From assembly GCF_019802045.1 (NCBI RefSeq), contig NZ_JAHVHU010000016.1:1-64000 (forward strand): 64,000 nt of DNA. The letters are read 5' to 3'. This document shows, piece after piece, positions 44,739 through 53,962 of the stretch; positions within the stretch are counted from its first letter, which is position 1, and each line of letters starts with the position of its first letter. A model generated the notes under the pieces. It searched no databases. It worked only from the letters and a program-made list of their open reading frames with translations, and was not told where the DNA came from. The DNA is from Membranihabitans marinus (GTDB lineage Bacteria > Bacteroidota > Bacteroidia > Chitinophagales > Saprospiraceae). The translations under genes were made by a program, and so were the position numbers.

Positions 44739-45008
44739 TTAATGGCTGCCTCCATAATTGATGACATCGAGGTTGTAAAATTTTACCGGCCGGTCTGAAC
44801 CACTAATGTGCAAAATTTGCACATTGCTTTTTTCCTCTAATTCACCCTCTTTAAAAATATTTCCTATATGCTTGGTTATTGCACATCTTTCACGTTGAAA
44901 AAGCTCGCTCATCTGATCCTGAGATAGCCAAACGGTTTCATTTTCCAGGCGGGTCTGAATTTTGGTTTGCCCGTCATCGGTTTGATAGATTAAGATTTCT
45001 GATTCCAT
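44739..45008 (-). pseudogene. RhuM-family DNA-binding protein, N-terminal fragment
   Basis: An 89-codon frame matching the start of RhuM (virulence RhuM family) proteins: ILIYQTDDGQTKIQTRLENETVWLSQDQMSELFQRERCAITKHIGNIFKEGELEEKSNVQ, which includes the helix-turn-helix, then VKFYNLDVI. There the family would continue with SVGYRV, but the frame runs into Asn-Tyr-Gly-Gly-Ser-His and a stop. Family members are about 330 residues long, so roughly three quarters is missing. It starts one base after the hsdM stop, the place where rhuM genes commonly sit in type I operons. It could persist as a small DNA-binding regulator, but truncation is the simplest reading. Confidence 0.8.
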
Positions 45009-45009
45009 G

Positions 45010-47358
45010 TCAGGTCAGGTTTAGTATCTCCATAATCAACCCCTCGCTTTCCTGCTCCAGCTCCAGAATTTCCCGGGTCACCTCTTCGATGGATCGCAGC
45101 GGCTGATGCTGGTAGAAGTACTTGTTGAAACTGATCTCGTACCCGATCCGGGTTCGGTCGAGATCGATCCAGGAGTCCTCTACGTGTGGTCTTACTTCTC
45201 TTAAATAGTATTCGTGGATGCTCTCCTTTAAGGGCACCGATTCACTGTCGCGCAGATCGGTTTCTGATTCATACAGGATGTACTCATGGGGCCGGTCGCC
45301 GGGGTAGTAGCCGAAGTCGGGCAGATCTTCTTCGGTGCAACCCAAGTGGTCCAATAACTGAGCTAATTTTTCGCTTTTTAGTTTTTGCTTTTTCCTGACC
45401 ACTTTGGCGGCCGCCGCGTCGTACCAACTTACCGCCGACAGAATTTGCCGCTTTTCACTGGCCGTTAGTTTTACCTTTTGGTCTTTCAGCGTTTTATCCA
45501 CTTGCCCGACAAAGACATTATAGTCCGGGAATTCGTCCGTGCCTATGGCTTCCATCAACAGCAGAGCTGCATCCAGGATTTCTTTTTGCTTTTTCCAGGT
45601 CTTCTCCGAGGTCAGGGCCCGCCGTCTTCTAGCGCTCAGTTTGAAGTCGTTTTCTTCGCACCATTCCAGGAGTTCTTTTTCTATGCTTTTCAGATCGGAA
45701 TACACCTGATCGCCATAGTTTTCATAGGCCCATTCCATCGGCTCTTTCAGGTACTTGTCATAACGCAAATCCGCTATACGCTCTTCGGTGAATTGCGCTT
45801 TCAGCCGGGCCGGGCGCTCGATCGTCACTTTGTAGTACCCGAAATCCGCATTATCAAATATTTTGGCAGCCAGATCGTCGTCGTTCTGCCGATCGATGTC
45901 TTCGAACCGGAGGAAGGCTTCTTTGATCTCCCGGATATGCTCCGTCCGGAGTTCACAGTTTTTGGCGCCCAGGTTTTTGCGCAACTTCGCGTATCGTTCG
46001 GATGCATCGATCAGGATGACTTTGCCTTTTCGATCATCCGATTTGTTGTTGTTCAGCAGCCAGATGTAGGTGGTGATGCCGGTATTATAGAATAGGTTGT
46101 TAGGCAATTGAACGATGCCCTCCAGCAAATCATTTTCAATAATGTAGCGTCGGATGTTGCTCTCGCCACTGCCGGCATCGCCTGTAAAAAGGCTGGAGCC
46201 ATTGTGGACTGAGGCAATGCGGGAGCCCAATACGCTTTGATGAACGGGCTTCATTTTATCGACCATTTCCATCAGAAAGAGCAGTTGGCCATCGGAAGTA
46301 CGGGGCGTGGCATCCACTTCTTCTTCTTGTCCCCAGTAGTCTGTGAGCGGCACCACAAATCGTGGATCGATAATGTCTTTTCCGTCTTTGATGTATTTGA
46401 CTTCGCTGCTCCACGACTTCCCATAAGGGGGATTGGACAACATAAAATCAAAGGTGTGTCCCGAGAATTCATCGGTGGAAAGCGTGGAACCAACCCGGAT
46501 GTTCTCAGGGTCGTTGCCCTTGATCATCATATCGGATTTGCAGATGGCGTAGGTCTCGTCGTTGATTTCCTTCCCGTACAAATAGACATCGCCCATGGCC
46601 CGGATGGCGCCTTCTTCATCTTTGATAAAATTCTGCGATTCGGTCAGCATACCGCCCGATCCGCACGCCGGATCATAGATGGTCATCACCGGTGGGAGTT
46701 GGTCTTTGATCGGATCAAAGACGAGGTGGGTCATCAGGTCAATGACTTCCCGCGGGGTAAAGTGCTCCCCGGCTTCTTCGTTGTTTTCCTCGTTGAATCG
46801 CCGGATCAGTTCTTCGAACACATAACCCATCCCCAGATTGGACAAGGCGGGAAGGGTATAGCCTTCCGGATCTTCTCTCTGGTAGGGGGTCAGGTTGATG
46901 TAGGGGGAGGTAAATTTTTCGAGTACATCCAGCAAGACATCTTTGGATGCCATATGCCGGATCTGGCTTTTGAGGTTGAATTTGTCGATGATCTCTTTGA
47001 CATTGGGGCTGAACCCGTTAAGGTAGTCATCAAAATTGGCATTCAATATTTGCTGACTGTTGGTGGCGGTATTGTAGAGCCGCTTCAGCGTCCATTCACT
47101 GATATTGTAAAACACGTAACCGGACGCATCTTCCAGACCCGTGTGGTCCCATTCCGTAAATCCAGCTTCATCCCGCTGAAAGGCAAGTTCTTCCATCACG
47201 GCTTCCTTGGTGGGTTCCAGTAGCGCATCGAGCCGGCGAAGCACGGTCATAGGGAGGATGACGTCGCGGTATTTGCCCCGGACATAGACATCTCTCAGGC
47301 AGTCGTCGGCGATGGACCAGATGAAGGAGACCAGCTTATTGTGCGCTGTGTAGTTCAT
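45010..47358 (-). CDS. hsdM: Type I restriction-modification methyltransferase subunit M
   Basis: Adenine-N6 methyltransferase of the type I complex, 782 residues. The helical HsdM_N domain (LVSFIWSIADDCLRDVYVRGKYRDVILPMTVLRRLD) is at residues 9-44, EHFTPREV at 198-205, the SAM motif DPACGSGGML at 229-238 and the catalytic NPPY at 309-312. It is longer than the common 500-550 residues because of a C-terminal extension of about 230 residues rich in charged helices, which is a known variant. It is the first gene of the operon; the next frame begins one base after its stop. About 330 bases of spacer separate it from the right flanking repeat. Confidence 0.94.
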   Translation of the reverse strand: MNYTAHNKLVSFIWSIADDCLRDVYVRGKYRDVILPMTVLRRLDALLEPTKEAVMEELAFQRDEAGFTEWDHTGLEDASGYVFYNISEWTLKRLYNTATNSQQILNANFDDYLNGFSPNVKEIIDKFNLKSQIRHMASKDVLLDVLEKFTSPYINLTPYQREDPEGYTLPALSNLGMGYVFEELIRRFNEENNEEAGEHFTPREVIDLMTHLVFDPIKDQLPPVMTIYDPACGSGGMLTESQNFIKDEEGAIRAMGDVYLYGKEINDETYAICKSDMMIKGNDPENIRVGSTLSTDEFSGHTFDFMLSNPPYGKSWSSEVKYIKDGKDIIDPRFVVPLTDYWGQEEEVDATPRTSDGQLLFLMEMVDKMKPVHQSVLGSRIASVHNGSSLFTGDAGSGESNIRRYIIENDLLEGIVQLPNNLFYNTGITTYIWLLNNNKSDDRKGKVILIDASERYAKLRKNLGAKNCELRTEHIREIKEAFLRFEDIDRQNDDDLAAKIFDNADFGYYKVTIERPARLKAQFTEERIADLRYDKYLKEPMEWAYENYGDQVYSDLKSIEKELLEWCEENDFKLSARRRRALTSEKTWKKQKEILDAALLLMEAIGTDEFPDYNVFVGQVDKTLKDQKVKLTASEKRQILSAVSWYDAAAAKVVRKKQKLKSEKLAQLLDHLGCTEEDLPDFGYYPGDRPHEYILYESETDLRDSESVPLKESIHEYYLREVRPHVEDSWIDLDRTRIGYEISFNKYFYQHQPLRSIEEVTREILELEQESEGLIMEILNLT

Positions 47359-47688
47359 ATTGAATCGATCTTTAGAAATTTATTTTCAGGTACCTGGTGC
47401 ATCCAGAGGATACATGGAAAGCAAGTTTAACATTTAAACTTCAGATATTGAAATATTAGTGGATATCTATGATAGATTATCATGAAAGTTGTTTTTAGAA
47501 AGAATCGATATCGTATAAATATGTGAGATAAGCCGGCGGTGATGCCTTCCAATTGACAGGACTAGTGATCCCTTTTTGTGATATCCTGGGTGGAAAAGTT
47601 TCGCCATCCCCAACTCGTTTGGGGGCGACAATGTTTATGTTTTTTCGTCTTGCCCATCACAAAAATGACCTTAGAATTGAGGGATGGT
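47359..47688. other. Promoter-side spacer of the type I operon
   Basis: Non-coding DNA upstream of hsdM. It must contain the operon promoter. A CCCCAA/TTGGGG inverted repeat occurs at about 47608-47624. No gene is supported. Confidence 0.45.
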
Positions 47689-47810
47689 GGGGGAAGAATC
47701 CTGTGGTGCAGGCTTGGTGGGAGAGCGAGGAGGCTTACACCTTGCCATCGGTGCGGTTTGAATTGATAACATCGGTGTTATCAGTGGGAAAGACTGTATG
47801 TGATTTTTAT
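47689..47810. repeat. Right composite repeat, part B
   Basis: Matches 36360-36480: GGGGGAAGAATCCTGTGG, AGCGAGGAGGCTTACAC, TTGCCATCGGTGCGGTTTGAAT, then the perfect stem GATAACA/TGTTATC and GGGAAAGACTGTATGTGA. It runs directly into part A. Confidence 0.85.
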
Positions 47811-47962
47811 AAATCATTCGTCACCCCATAGACCGTACCTCACGGCACGGAGATTCACTACCTCCCGTTTTTTTCTACCTATGGACCGTACCTCACGACA
47901 CGGAGGTGGGGGAAGATTCCTGTGGCGGCCGCAAGAGGGGAGCGAGGAGACGTACACCTTGC
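47798..47962. repeat. Right composite repeat, part A
   Basis: Matches 36014-36183: CCCATAGACCGTACCTCACGG, CGGAGATTC, a TTTTTTCTACCTATGGACCG block, a second ACCTCACG half-unit and GATTCCTGTGGCGGCCGCA. Here B and A are contiguous and in the same direction, whereas at the left end A comes before B. Confidence 0.85.
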
Positions 47963-48240
47963 GAAGAAAGAAAATCATCCGGTATTAATAGAATATGGTA
48001 ATTTCGCTGAAGGCCATTCTTGCCACGGACTTACTGTGCTCAGATCGTGTTGGTTTACTGAGTGGACGATTATCTTTGGCGCAGGTGGTTTGTGTTTTGG
48101 TTATGTGGTTGATTTGAGGTGTGGGACACTCCTATGCACATCCCCAGCGGCAAGTGTCACACACCAAGCGTGGCGTGTGGCGAGATCCGCCCCATGCCTG
48201 GAAGGCCAAGCGGTAATAAATTGTTGCGAGCTGTCATTGT
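47963..48240. other. Non-coding region between the island and the cold-shock gene
   Basis: No gene is supported. A run around 48140-48200 (CCAGCGGCAAGTGTCACACACCA, in part) shares words with 36310-36335. It is probably a further decayed part of the flanking repeat. Confidence 0.4.
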
Positions 48241-48276
48241 AAAAACAAAAAGGGCCCGTCAAAAACTGACGAGCCC
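48241..48276 (-). terminator. Rho-independent terminator of the cold-shock gene
   Basis: A ten-base stem (GGGCTCGTCA with TGACGGGCCC on the minus strand, one G-U pair) and a loop of five T, followed by TTTTTGTTTTT. It begins 29 bases after the stop codon at 48306. A textbook intrinsic terminator. Confidence 0.88.
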
Positions 48277-48305
48277 ATCTAAATTTTTAAATTTAAATGC
48301 GGATG

Positions 48306-48500
48306 CTATTCAAAACTGACGTTCACTGCATTCAATCCTTTTTTTCCTTCTTCAACGTCGTAGGAGACTTTATCTCCTTCATCAATTGAAATGCCATTTA
48401 ATCCATTTGCATGGACAAACACATCTCTTCCACCATCATCAGGTGTGATGAATCCATAACCTTTCCCTTCGTTGAAAAACTTAACTGTACCGTTATTCAT
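48306..48500 (-). CDS. Cold-shock domain protein (CspA family)
   Basis: A 64-residue single cold-shock domain that binds single-stranded RNA and DNA and melts RNA structure. RNP1 is KGYGFI at residues 13-18 and RNP2 is DVFVH at 26-30, and the length equals that of standard CspA proteins. The start is the ATG at 48500. A strong terminator follows 30 bases after the stop, so it is a monocistronic gene. It probably marks the return to the core genome after the restriction island. Confidence 0.95.
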   Translation of the reverse strand: MNNGTVKFFNEGKGYGFITPDDGGRDVFVHANGLNGISIDEGDKVSYDVEEGKKGLNAVNVSFE

Positions 48501-48781
48501 TATTATAATATAAAATTGTAAATAGGCGGAATACCTTAATTGATATCCCTACCATGACAAAAGAAACGATGCTGAGTCCTCTTTTGTTTCACTTTTTGTT
48601 CATTTATTTTGAAAAAACCTATGAGATTGGTGCGCAGCCTGGTTCTGGATGGGGTCTGGGCGTTGCTTCAGCAACGTCTTTATCAGAACCTGATAGCCTA
48701 AGGGCTCCACCGGCGCGTTCAATATATTTTCAACGACACTGGCCCAGCATCCGGTTGTCCACCACTCGATGAACTCACAGA

Positions 48782-49462
48782 CTATTCCTCCAGACCCCTG
48801 TCGCTTCGGGCTCTTTTTTCGCAGGTTTTGCATAATTCGGAAATGCCCTTTTCCTCCCAGGATTCTTTCACGGTACCGTTGTGGATGACATCCCGGCCCA
48901 CAATGTGTTGGCAATCTTCAAAGATGTGGTATTTGTTCCCGGCTTTGGTCCAGTAGACGTTGTCATTGTCATAATTCAGTTCTTTTAGCGTGGTGGTCTG
49001 CGCATTGATTTCTTCGGTGTACTTCTCTATGGAAGCGGGATTGAAATCCACCCCGGCAATGCCCGCAATCAGCAGTGCGACGACTGCTATCGATCCCGTG
49101 ATGCCTTTGGTCTTTTTATCCAGGTCTTTGTTGGTGAAGATGAATATAGCCAACGGTAAAAAGGCCAGTACGCTCATGATGGCTCCCAACTGGTTTTGGA
49201 TAAAAAACCTTGTTTTGTCTTTTTCAGATGCAGGATCCAATCGATTGGCTTTTTTCCAAAGGGTGGAGCCGGTAATGGCGAGCGCGAGAATGACCACGAT
49301 GGTAACAATCAACCAGGTCATCATTTCATCGTTGATCAGCGACACAATGGCAAAAACCTGTCCGGCCATAGCCAGGACCCAGGCGAGTATAGCAAAGAGA
49401 CGCAGTTGCTTGGCTTTCCCTTTGGCTTCATCGCTAGCTTGAAATACTTTTTGTTCGGACAT
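48782..49462 (-). CDS. Four-helix membrane protein with Cys/His C-terminal domain
   Basis: A 226-residue protein with four membrane spans (about 22-43, 48-69, 91-108 and 122-138) and a soluble tail of about 75 residues. The tail has the pattern VYWTKAGNKYHIFEDCQHI, then GTVKESWEEKGISELCKTCEKR. The His and Cys residues could form a small metal site. I have seen this tail arrangement in uncharacterised proteins from several phyla, but it has no assigned function. It stands alone upstream of the cold-shock gene. Confidence 0.75.
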   Translation of the reverse strand: MSEQKVFQASDEAKGKAKQLRLFAILAWVLAMAGQVFAIVSLINDEMMTWLIVTIVVILALAITGSTLWKKANRLDPASEKDKTRFFIQNQLGAIMSVLAFLPLAIFIFTNKDLDKKTKGITGSIAVVALLIAGIAGVDFNPASIEKYTEEINAQTTTLKELNYDNDNVYWTKAGNKYHIFEDCQHIVGRDVIHNGTVKESWEEKGISELCKTCEKRARSDRGLEE

Positions 49463-49698
49463 AATATGTATTTAGTTTAAGTGTTTTGGTCTTTCTCTCT
49501 TTTAACGGAGAGCGTTGCATTTTTCATCATCCATGTGGTATAACCTCCTCATCAGCGAACTGTAGCGGATATAATGGTAAACATACGAAAATTGCCTTTA
49601 AACCGCTCTGGCGGGCGATGCTGTGTTCACCTTTTGCAGGACCAATCGCCTTTGTTTCATTTGATTCCCTGCGGTCTCTGGTGTTGAACACCGAACCA

Positions 49699-50547
49699 TT
49701 AAAAGGTATGCACTGCCCCCGCCGTTACCGTTAAAAAGTTCAACCAATTTCGTACATAGCCATCGCCCGGACCGGCATCGTCATCGGATGTTCCCACAGC
49801 ACCACCACCCAGGTACCTTAGATTTAAAAATGTTTTTAATGGCTCCTTGATTTGAAGCCCGAGCCGCCAGCTGGCGTCTAAAATAGCGCCCACCACCTCA
49901 TTGTCACTCCCATTCAAATAGCTAACGGGGGCGTAGATGCCGTCCAGCTCTATTTCGGTATACCACTGACGGCCTAACCAGGCTCTGCCACGTACCTTGA
50001 ATGCAGGGACAGGACCCACATCGCGGTTGGTGCGAAAACGGGTTCCATCTGTCGATTCAAAGGAGATCGTCGCATTGCGAATTTGCAAACTCCCGCCTAC
50101 TGCAAGATCATATTGGGGGTGGCTCGAGAGCAGCTCTCGCAAGTAGCTTGCCCGGTAAAATGGGAAGTTGTATAAAAGGTTGACCCCGGTATTGGCCGGG
50201 AAAACAAGGTCATCTACGATCAAATCATTTTCGAGCAATACCTGTGATTCCAGGGTCAGCGGTTGATATAATAGAATAAAAGTGTTCTTTTTATTTACCT
50301 CAAGTTCCAGAGAAAGTCGGCTGACTGGAAAAAGCACATCCTGACCCCCCGATTTTCGGTAGTCAAAATAGGTTCCGGACTTGCTAAACTGAACCTTGTG
50401 TCCCAGAACACTGAGAAATCCTAGTTCTGCGACGGCTCGTAGTTCATAGTTCTTGCCTGAACTTTCGATCTGGGTGGATTTCTGAGCGAATCCTGCCACT
50501 GACCAAAAGGTAATCAAGAGAAGAGTAATCAGGTTATTGATGTTCAT
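49699..50547 (-). CDS. Outer-membrane beta-barrel protein
   Basis: A 282-residue protein with a signal peptide (residues 1-21, ending GFAQ) and alternating hydrophobic/polar strands throughout (for instance SRLSLELEVNKKNTFILLYQPLTLESQVLL and KVRGRAWLGRQWYTEIELDGIYAP). It ends in an aromatic residue (VHTF), as outer-membrane barrels do. No named family is recognised. It lies 75 bases downstream of the SLC13-type transporter gene on the same strand. Confidence 0.72.
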   Translation of the reverse strand: MNINNLITLLLITFWSVAGFAQKSTQIESSGKNYELRAVAELGFLSVLGHKVQFSKSGTYFDYRKSGGQDVLFPVSRLSLELEVNKKNTFILLYQPLTLESQVLLENDLIVDDLVFPANTGVNLLYNFPFYRASYLRELLSSHPQYDLAVGGSLQIRNATISFESTDGTRFRTNRDVGPVPAFKVRGRAWLGRQWYTEIELDGIYAPVSYLNGSDNEVVGAILDASWRLGLQIKEPLKTFLNLRYLGGGAVGTSDDDAGPGDGYVRNWLNFLTVTAGAVHTF

Positions 50548-50622
50548 AGGGCTTCTTTTAAATCAAATGGAGATGAAAAGGTAACCCCGTACTAAGCAGA
50601 ATGTTCGAAGCGATTAAAATTT

Positions 50623-52392
50623 TCAAAATGGGAAAAAATAGGGAATGACTACCGAGGCGGCCAGCCAGGTCAGGATATTCAGGGGCGTACCAAATTTTAA
50701 AAAGTCCCGAAACTTGTAATTCCCAGGGCCATAAACCATCGTATTGGTGGGATAACTCATGGGCGTCATAAAAGTCAAGGAACAGGCAAACATGACGGCG
50801 ATGAGAAAGGGCTGGTAGTTGACCTCCATGGCGGCAGCCAGGCTGATGACGACAGGGGACATCAAGGCAGCAGTTGCTTTACTCGAAATCAGATTGGTGC
50901 CGATGACTGAAGTGAGATAAATAATGCTGAGAGTGACGTGGGCATTGTACTGGCCCAGTGTGGTTTCTATGAAATTGGCGATCATCGCAGCGCCGCCGGT
51001 TTTTTCCAAAGCCGACCCCATGGATAGAACACCCGCCATCATGAAGATCACCTTCCATTCGACAGCCTGGTAGGCTTCATTGGGTTTCAGCACGCCGGTC
51101 AAAATCATTAACAATGCGCCGACCATGGCACTAATAAGTATATTGGTTAGGTTCAAAGCAGCAGCCATGATTACAGCTATGCCGATTAGAATGGCCGGTA
51201 TGGCTTTTTTATAATTTAGCTTTTTCTTATCGTATTCCGAAAGGGTAAGAAACAATTTGTCAGATTCCAATTCATCTATGGTCTCCTTCTTGCCCATGAC
51301 CAGTAACATATCGCCCTGTTTGAGGTCTACCGAAGGCAGATCATCCAGTATGATTTCGTTTCGATGACGAATAGCCAGTACAGAAAGCTTGTAAATTTCG
51401 CTGAATTTTAACCCGTCCAGCGAGTTACCGATCAACGTGGAGTCAAATGGAAGGATGACTTCGTACAAGCGGTATTCGTCAGAATGTAATTCGTCTTTTT
51501 TTCGTTTGTCCCCCTTGAATTTGTACCCCTTTGTGTTCAAAAGATGACTAAAGGCCTGGGGAGGAACCATGATTTTTAAACTATCTCCCTCGTGCAGAAC
51601 GGTGTCTGTGTGTACGTCATTTATGATGATGTCGTCCCGGAGGATGGACAGGATGCGAACATCAAATTTATTGATAAGTCTCGATTTATGGATCGTTTTA
51701 TTCACATCCGGTGAATCGGCTTCGATGCGTACTTCCGTAATGTATTTCTCGGTCTTTTTGGTGAGTTGTTCGCTGTTTTTGCTTTTGGGAAGTAGGAAGG
51801 GACCTGCCAGAAAAAGGTAAGCAAAGCCCACAGCGAGCAAGCAAAGTGCTGCGCCACTAAACTCAAACATGCCAAATTCGGCCAGGCCATAACTTTTGGC
51901 GTAGCTGCTGACCAGGATGTTGGTGGAAGTGCCGATGAGCGTGCATGTGCCGCCAAACAAAGCAGCAAACGAGATGGGCATGAGCAATTTCCCCGGACTT
52001 ATGTTGGTTTCCCGGCAAACGGTCAGTGCGATGGGCAGCAATAATGCGACTACGGCAGTATCATTAATGAAGGCAGAAAACAGACCCGCGATAAAACAAA
52101 ATACAACCAACGCAACCAGGTAATGAATTTTGGCCAGCTTGATAATGGTTTCGCTTAAGCCATCCAAAATACCGGAATTGAAAACCCCGCCACTTACTAC
52201 GAATATGCAACCCAGGGTAAGCGTGGCCGGATGATTGAATCCAGAGAAACCCTCCTCCGGACTGAGAACACCCGCTACAATAAACAGGGTCATGATCAAA
52301 ATCGACGTGGTATCAATTGAAAAATAATCCTTTACAAAAAGGAATACCCCGATAAGTATAATACCAAATGTTAGTATCAGGTCAATATTCAT
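50623..52392 (-). CDS. SLC13-family permease with two TrkA-C domains
   Basis: A 589-residue transporter of the divalent anion:sodium symporter superfamily. Two halves of about five to six membrane helices each (residues 1-200 and 385-589) surround two RCK_C/TrkA-C domains (about 215-290 and 300-375, with SLKIMVPPQAF and DMLLVMGKKE). Family signatures are FINDTAVVALLLPIAL, LFGGTCTLIGTSTNILV and the matching second-half SSKATAALMSPVVISLA and TPMSYPTNTMVYGPG. It is likely to import sulfate, a dicarboxylate or a similar anion. The exact substrate cannot be told. Confidence 0.9.
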   Translation of the reverse strand: MNIDLILTFGIILIGVFLFVKDYFSIDTTSILIMTLFIVAGVLSPEEGFSGFNHPATLTLGCIFVVSGGVFNSGILDGLSETIIKLAKIHYLVALVVFCFIAGLFSAFINDTAVVALLLPIALTVCRETNISPGKLLMPISFAALFGGTCTLIGTSTNILVSSYAKSYGLAEFGMFEFSGAALCLLAVGFAYLFLAGPFLLPKSKNSEQLTKKTEKYITEVRIEADSPDVNKTIHKSRLINKFDVRILSILRDDIIINDVHTDTVLHEGDSLKIMVPPQAFSHLLNTKGYKFKGDKRKKDELHSDEYRLYEVILPFDSTLIGNSLDGLKFSEIYKLSVLAIRHRNEIILDDLPSVDLKQGDMLLVMGKKETIDELESDKLFLTLSEYDKKKLNYKKAIPAILIGIAVIMAAALNLTNILISAMVGALLMILTGVLKPNEAYQAVEWKVIFMMAGVLSMGSALEKTGGAAMIANFIETTLGQYNAHVTLSIIYLTSVIGTNLISSKATAALMSPVVISLAAAMEVNYQPFLIAVMFACSLTFMTPMSYPTNTMVYGPGNYKFRDFLKFGTPLNILTWLAASVVIPYFFPF

Positions 52393-52633
52393 AAATGCCC
52401 CGGCAGCCCTGCCTTTTAATTCACAAACAAGACTTCAAGATACAATTAAATTTATCTTTTTTAGCGGTCGGTGGGACTGTGACTTAAAATAATTTATCCG
52501 AATGATGCAACCGGGGCGCTGTTTGCTGATCATCAGATCGCTCATTCCGTCGATCTGAAATTTGCAATTTTTCTATCCAGCAAAAACCTTGATCACTGGA
52601 GGAGCCTGGATTGATCTTGATTGGTTCTGAGGT

Positions 52634-53230
52634 CTACAGGCCCCAGGCAACACCGACGGAAAGTTGAATATTACGCAGAGCGTGTTTGTCAGAACCTGAT
52701 GCCGGGTCTTCTCGGAGATCCATCAGGTCAAAAAAGGATCTTAAGTCAGTGTTAAGCCAGGTTCGTTCCCCCATGCGATAGTTGAACCCTAAGCCGGCAC
52801 CAACGCCAAATGAAAAATTCTTCACGGTGCTTTTGACATCTGTACCATCTGACTCGGCAGCCAATAACACCCCTGGTTGCAATCCGGCAAATACCTTGGG
52901 TCGAAACCGCTGACCCCACTCACCGAAAAATATATTGTACATCACCGGGATGCGAAGATAATCCAGGGCCAACTCTGTTCCGCCGTGTTCGTATCCTTCG
53001 CCGGAATACAACAAGTCAACACTTAGACCGCTATGTTCATTGATGCTATACGTGGAGGTTAGTCCTGCTACTAAGCCCGTCCGGCTGTTGGCTGCTTCAG
53101 GGTTACTTACGTTGGAGAAATTCACCCCGATTCTCGGTCCTATTGAAAAATTTCTACTGGTTAACTGCCCGTACAAGGGTTGTATGGTAAAAATAGCAAG
53201 AGCGATAAATATCAAACTTAAATGTCTCAT
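52634..53230 (-). CDS. PorT-like outer-membrane beta-barrel protein
   Basis: A 198-residue protein with a signal peptide (residues 1-21) and a barrel of the PorT/outer-membrane beta-barrel family common in Bacteroidota: IGPRIGVNFSNVSN near the start, LDYLRIPVMYNIFF in the middle, FSFGVGAGLGFNYRMGERTWLNTDLR later, and LSVGVAWGL at the end. The function is usually unknown. It follows the OmpA-type lipoprotein gene after 54 bases, so the two may share a promoter. Confidence 0.85.
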   Translation of the reverse strand: MRHLSLIFIALAIFTIQPLYGQLTSRNFSIGPRIGVNFSNVSNPEAANSRTGLVAGLTSTYSINEHSGLSVDLLYSGEGYEHGGTELALDYLRIPVMYNIFFGEWGQRFRPKVFAGLQPGVLLAAESDGTDVKSTVKNFSFGVGAGLGFNYRMGERTWLNTDLRSFFDLMDLREDPASGSDKHALRNIQLSVGVAWGL

Positions 53231-53284
53231 AGCATAGATAATTTTAATTCGTTAAAAAGAATTATAACTCGTTAGTTAGTATTT

Positions 53285-53962
53285 TTATGGTAGAGAAAAA
53301 GTGAGGTCTTTCCCGTCTTGAGCTGCTTCTTTCAGTTCTTCATTGGCGACGATGACGATTTCGACACGCCGGTTTTGTTGGCGGCCTTCGTCTGTGGCAT
53401 TGGAAGCTACAGGATCGGTTTCACCATAGCCCTGGGTGTCTAGTCGGGCAGACCCTATGCCCTGGGTGGTTAGGTAGTTGTACACCGCATCCGCTCGTTG
53501 TCGGGAAAGATTTTTGTTGTATGATTTTGAACCTTTGCTGTCAGTGTGTCCCAGTATTTTTATTTCGGTTTCTTCATATTTTTTCATGCTTTCAGCAAGT
53601 TCAGTGAGATTAGCCTGGGTCGCAGGTTTTAGATCGTACGAGTCAAAGTCAAAGAGCAGGCCTGAATCAAAAATCACGACAATGCCTTCTCCCACCCGTT
53701 CTACGTGTGCTCCTTCCAGATCATCGGCGATTTCGCGAGCTTGTTTATCCATATAATTGCCGATAAGGCCACCGGCTACACCGCCCACGCCAGCGCCAAG
53801 AATAATTCCTGCTGCTTTGTTGTTTTTCGTTATCACAGCACCTGTGGCGCCACCAACCACAGCACCTATGACGGCACCTTTTAATTTTTTGGAAGCATTG
53901 CAGGAATAATTGACCGAAGAGCTTATTAAAGCTAGGATTATGGCAAATAGTAGGTTCTTCAT
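53285..53962 (-). CDS. OmpA-family lipoprotein with glycine-zipper segment
   Basis: A 225-residue protein. The signal peptide ends at a Cys in Asn-Tyr-Ser-Cys (Cys21), probably lipidated. A glycine-zipper region (residues 29-70: GAVIGAVVGGATGAVI, then ILGAGVGGVAGGLIGNYMDKQ) is followed by an OmpA C-terminal peptidoglycan-binding domain (about 110-215) with the diagnostic LGHTDSKGSKSYNKNLSRQRADAVYNYL and NRRVEIVI. It tethers the outer membrane to peptidoglycan. The upstream region carries a perfect inverted repeat. Confidence 0.92.
   Translation of the reverse strand: MKNLLFAIILALISSSVNYSCNASKKLKGAVIGAVVGGATGAVITKNNKAAGIILGAGVGGVAGGLIGNYMDKQAREIADDLEGAHVERVGEGIVVIFDSGLLFDFDSYDLKPATQANLTELAESMKKYEETEIKILGHTDSKGSKSYNKNLSRQRADAVYNYLTTQGIGSARLDTQGYGETDPVASNATDEGRQQNRRVEIVIVANEELKEAAQDGKDLTFSLP

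Noticed and set aside
46237-47223. 328-codon open frame on the plus strand opposite hsdM
   Set aside because: It is the antisense shadow of a well-supported methyltransferase gene; its translation shows no domain.
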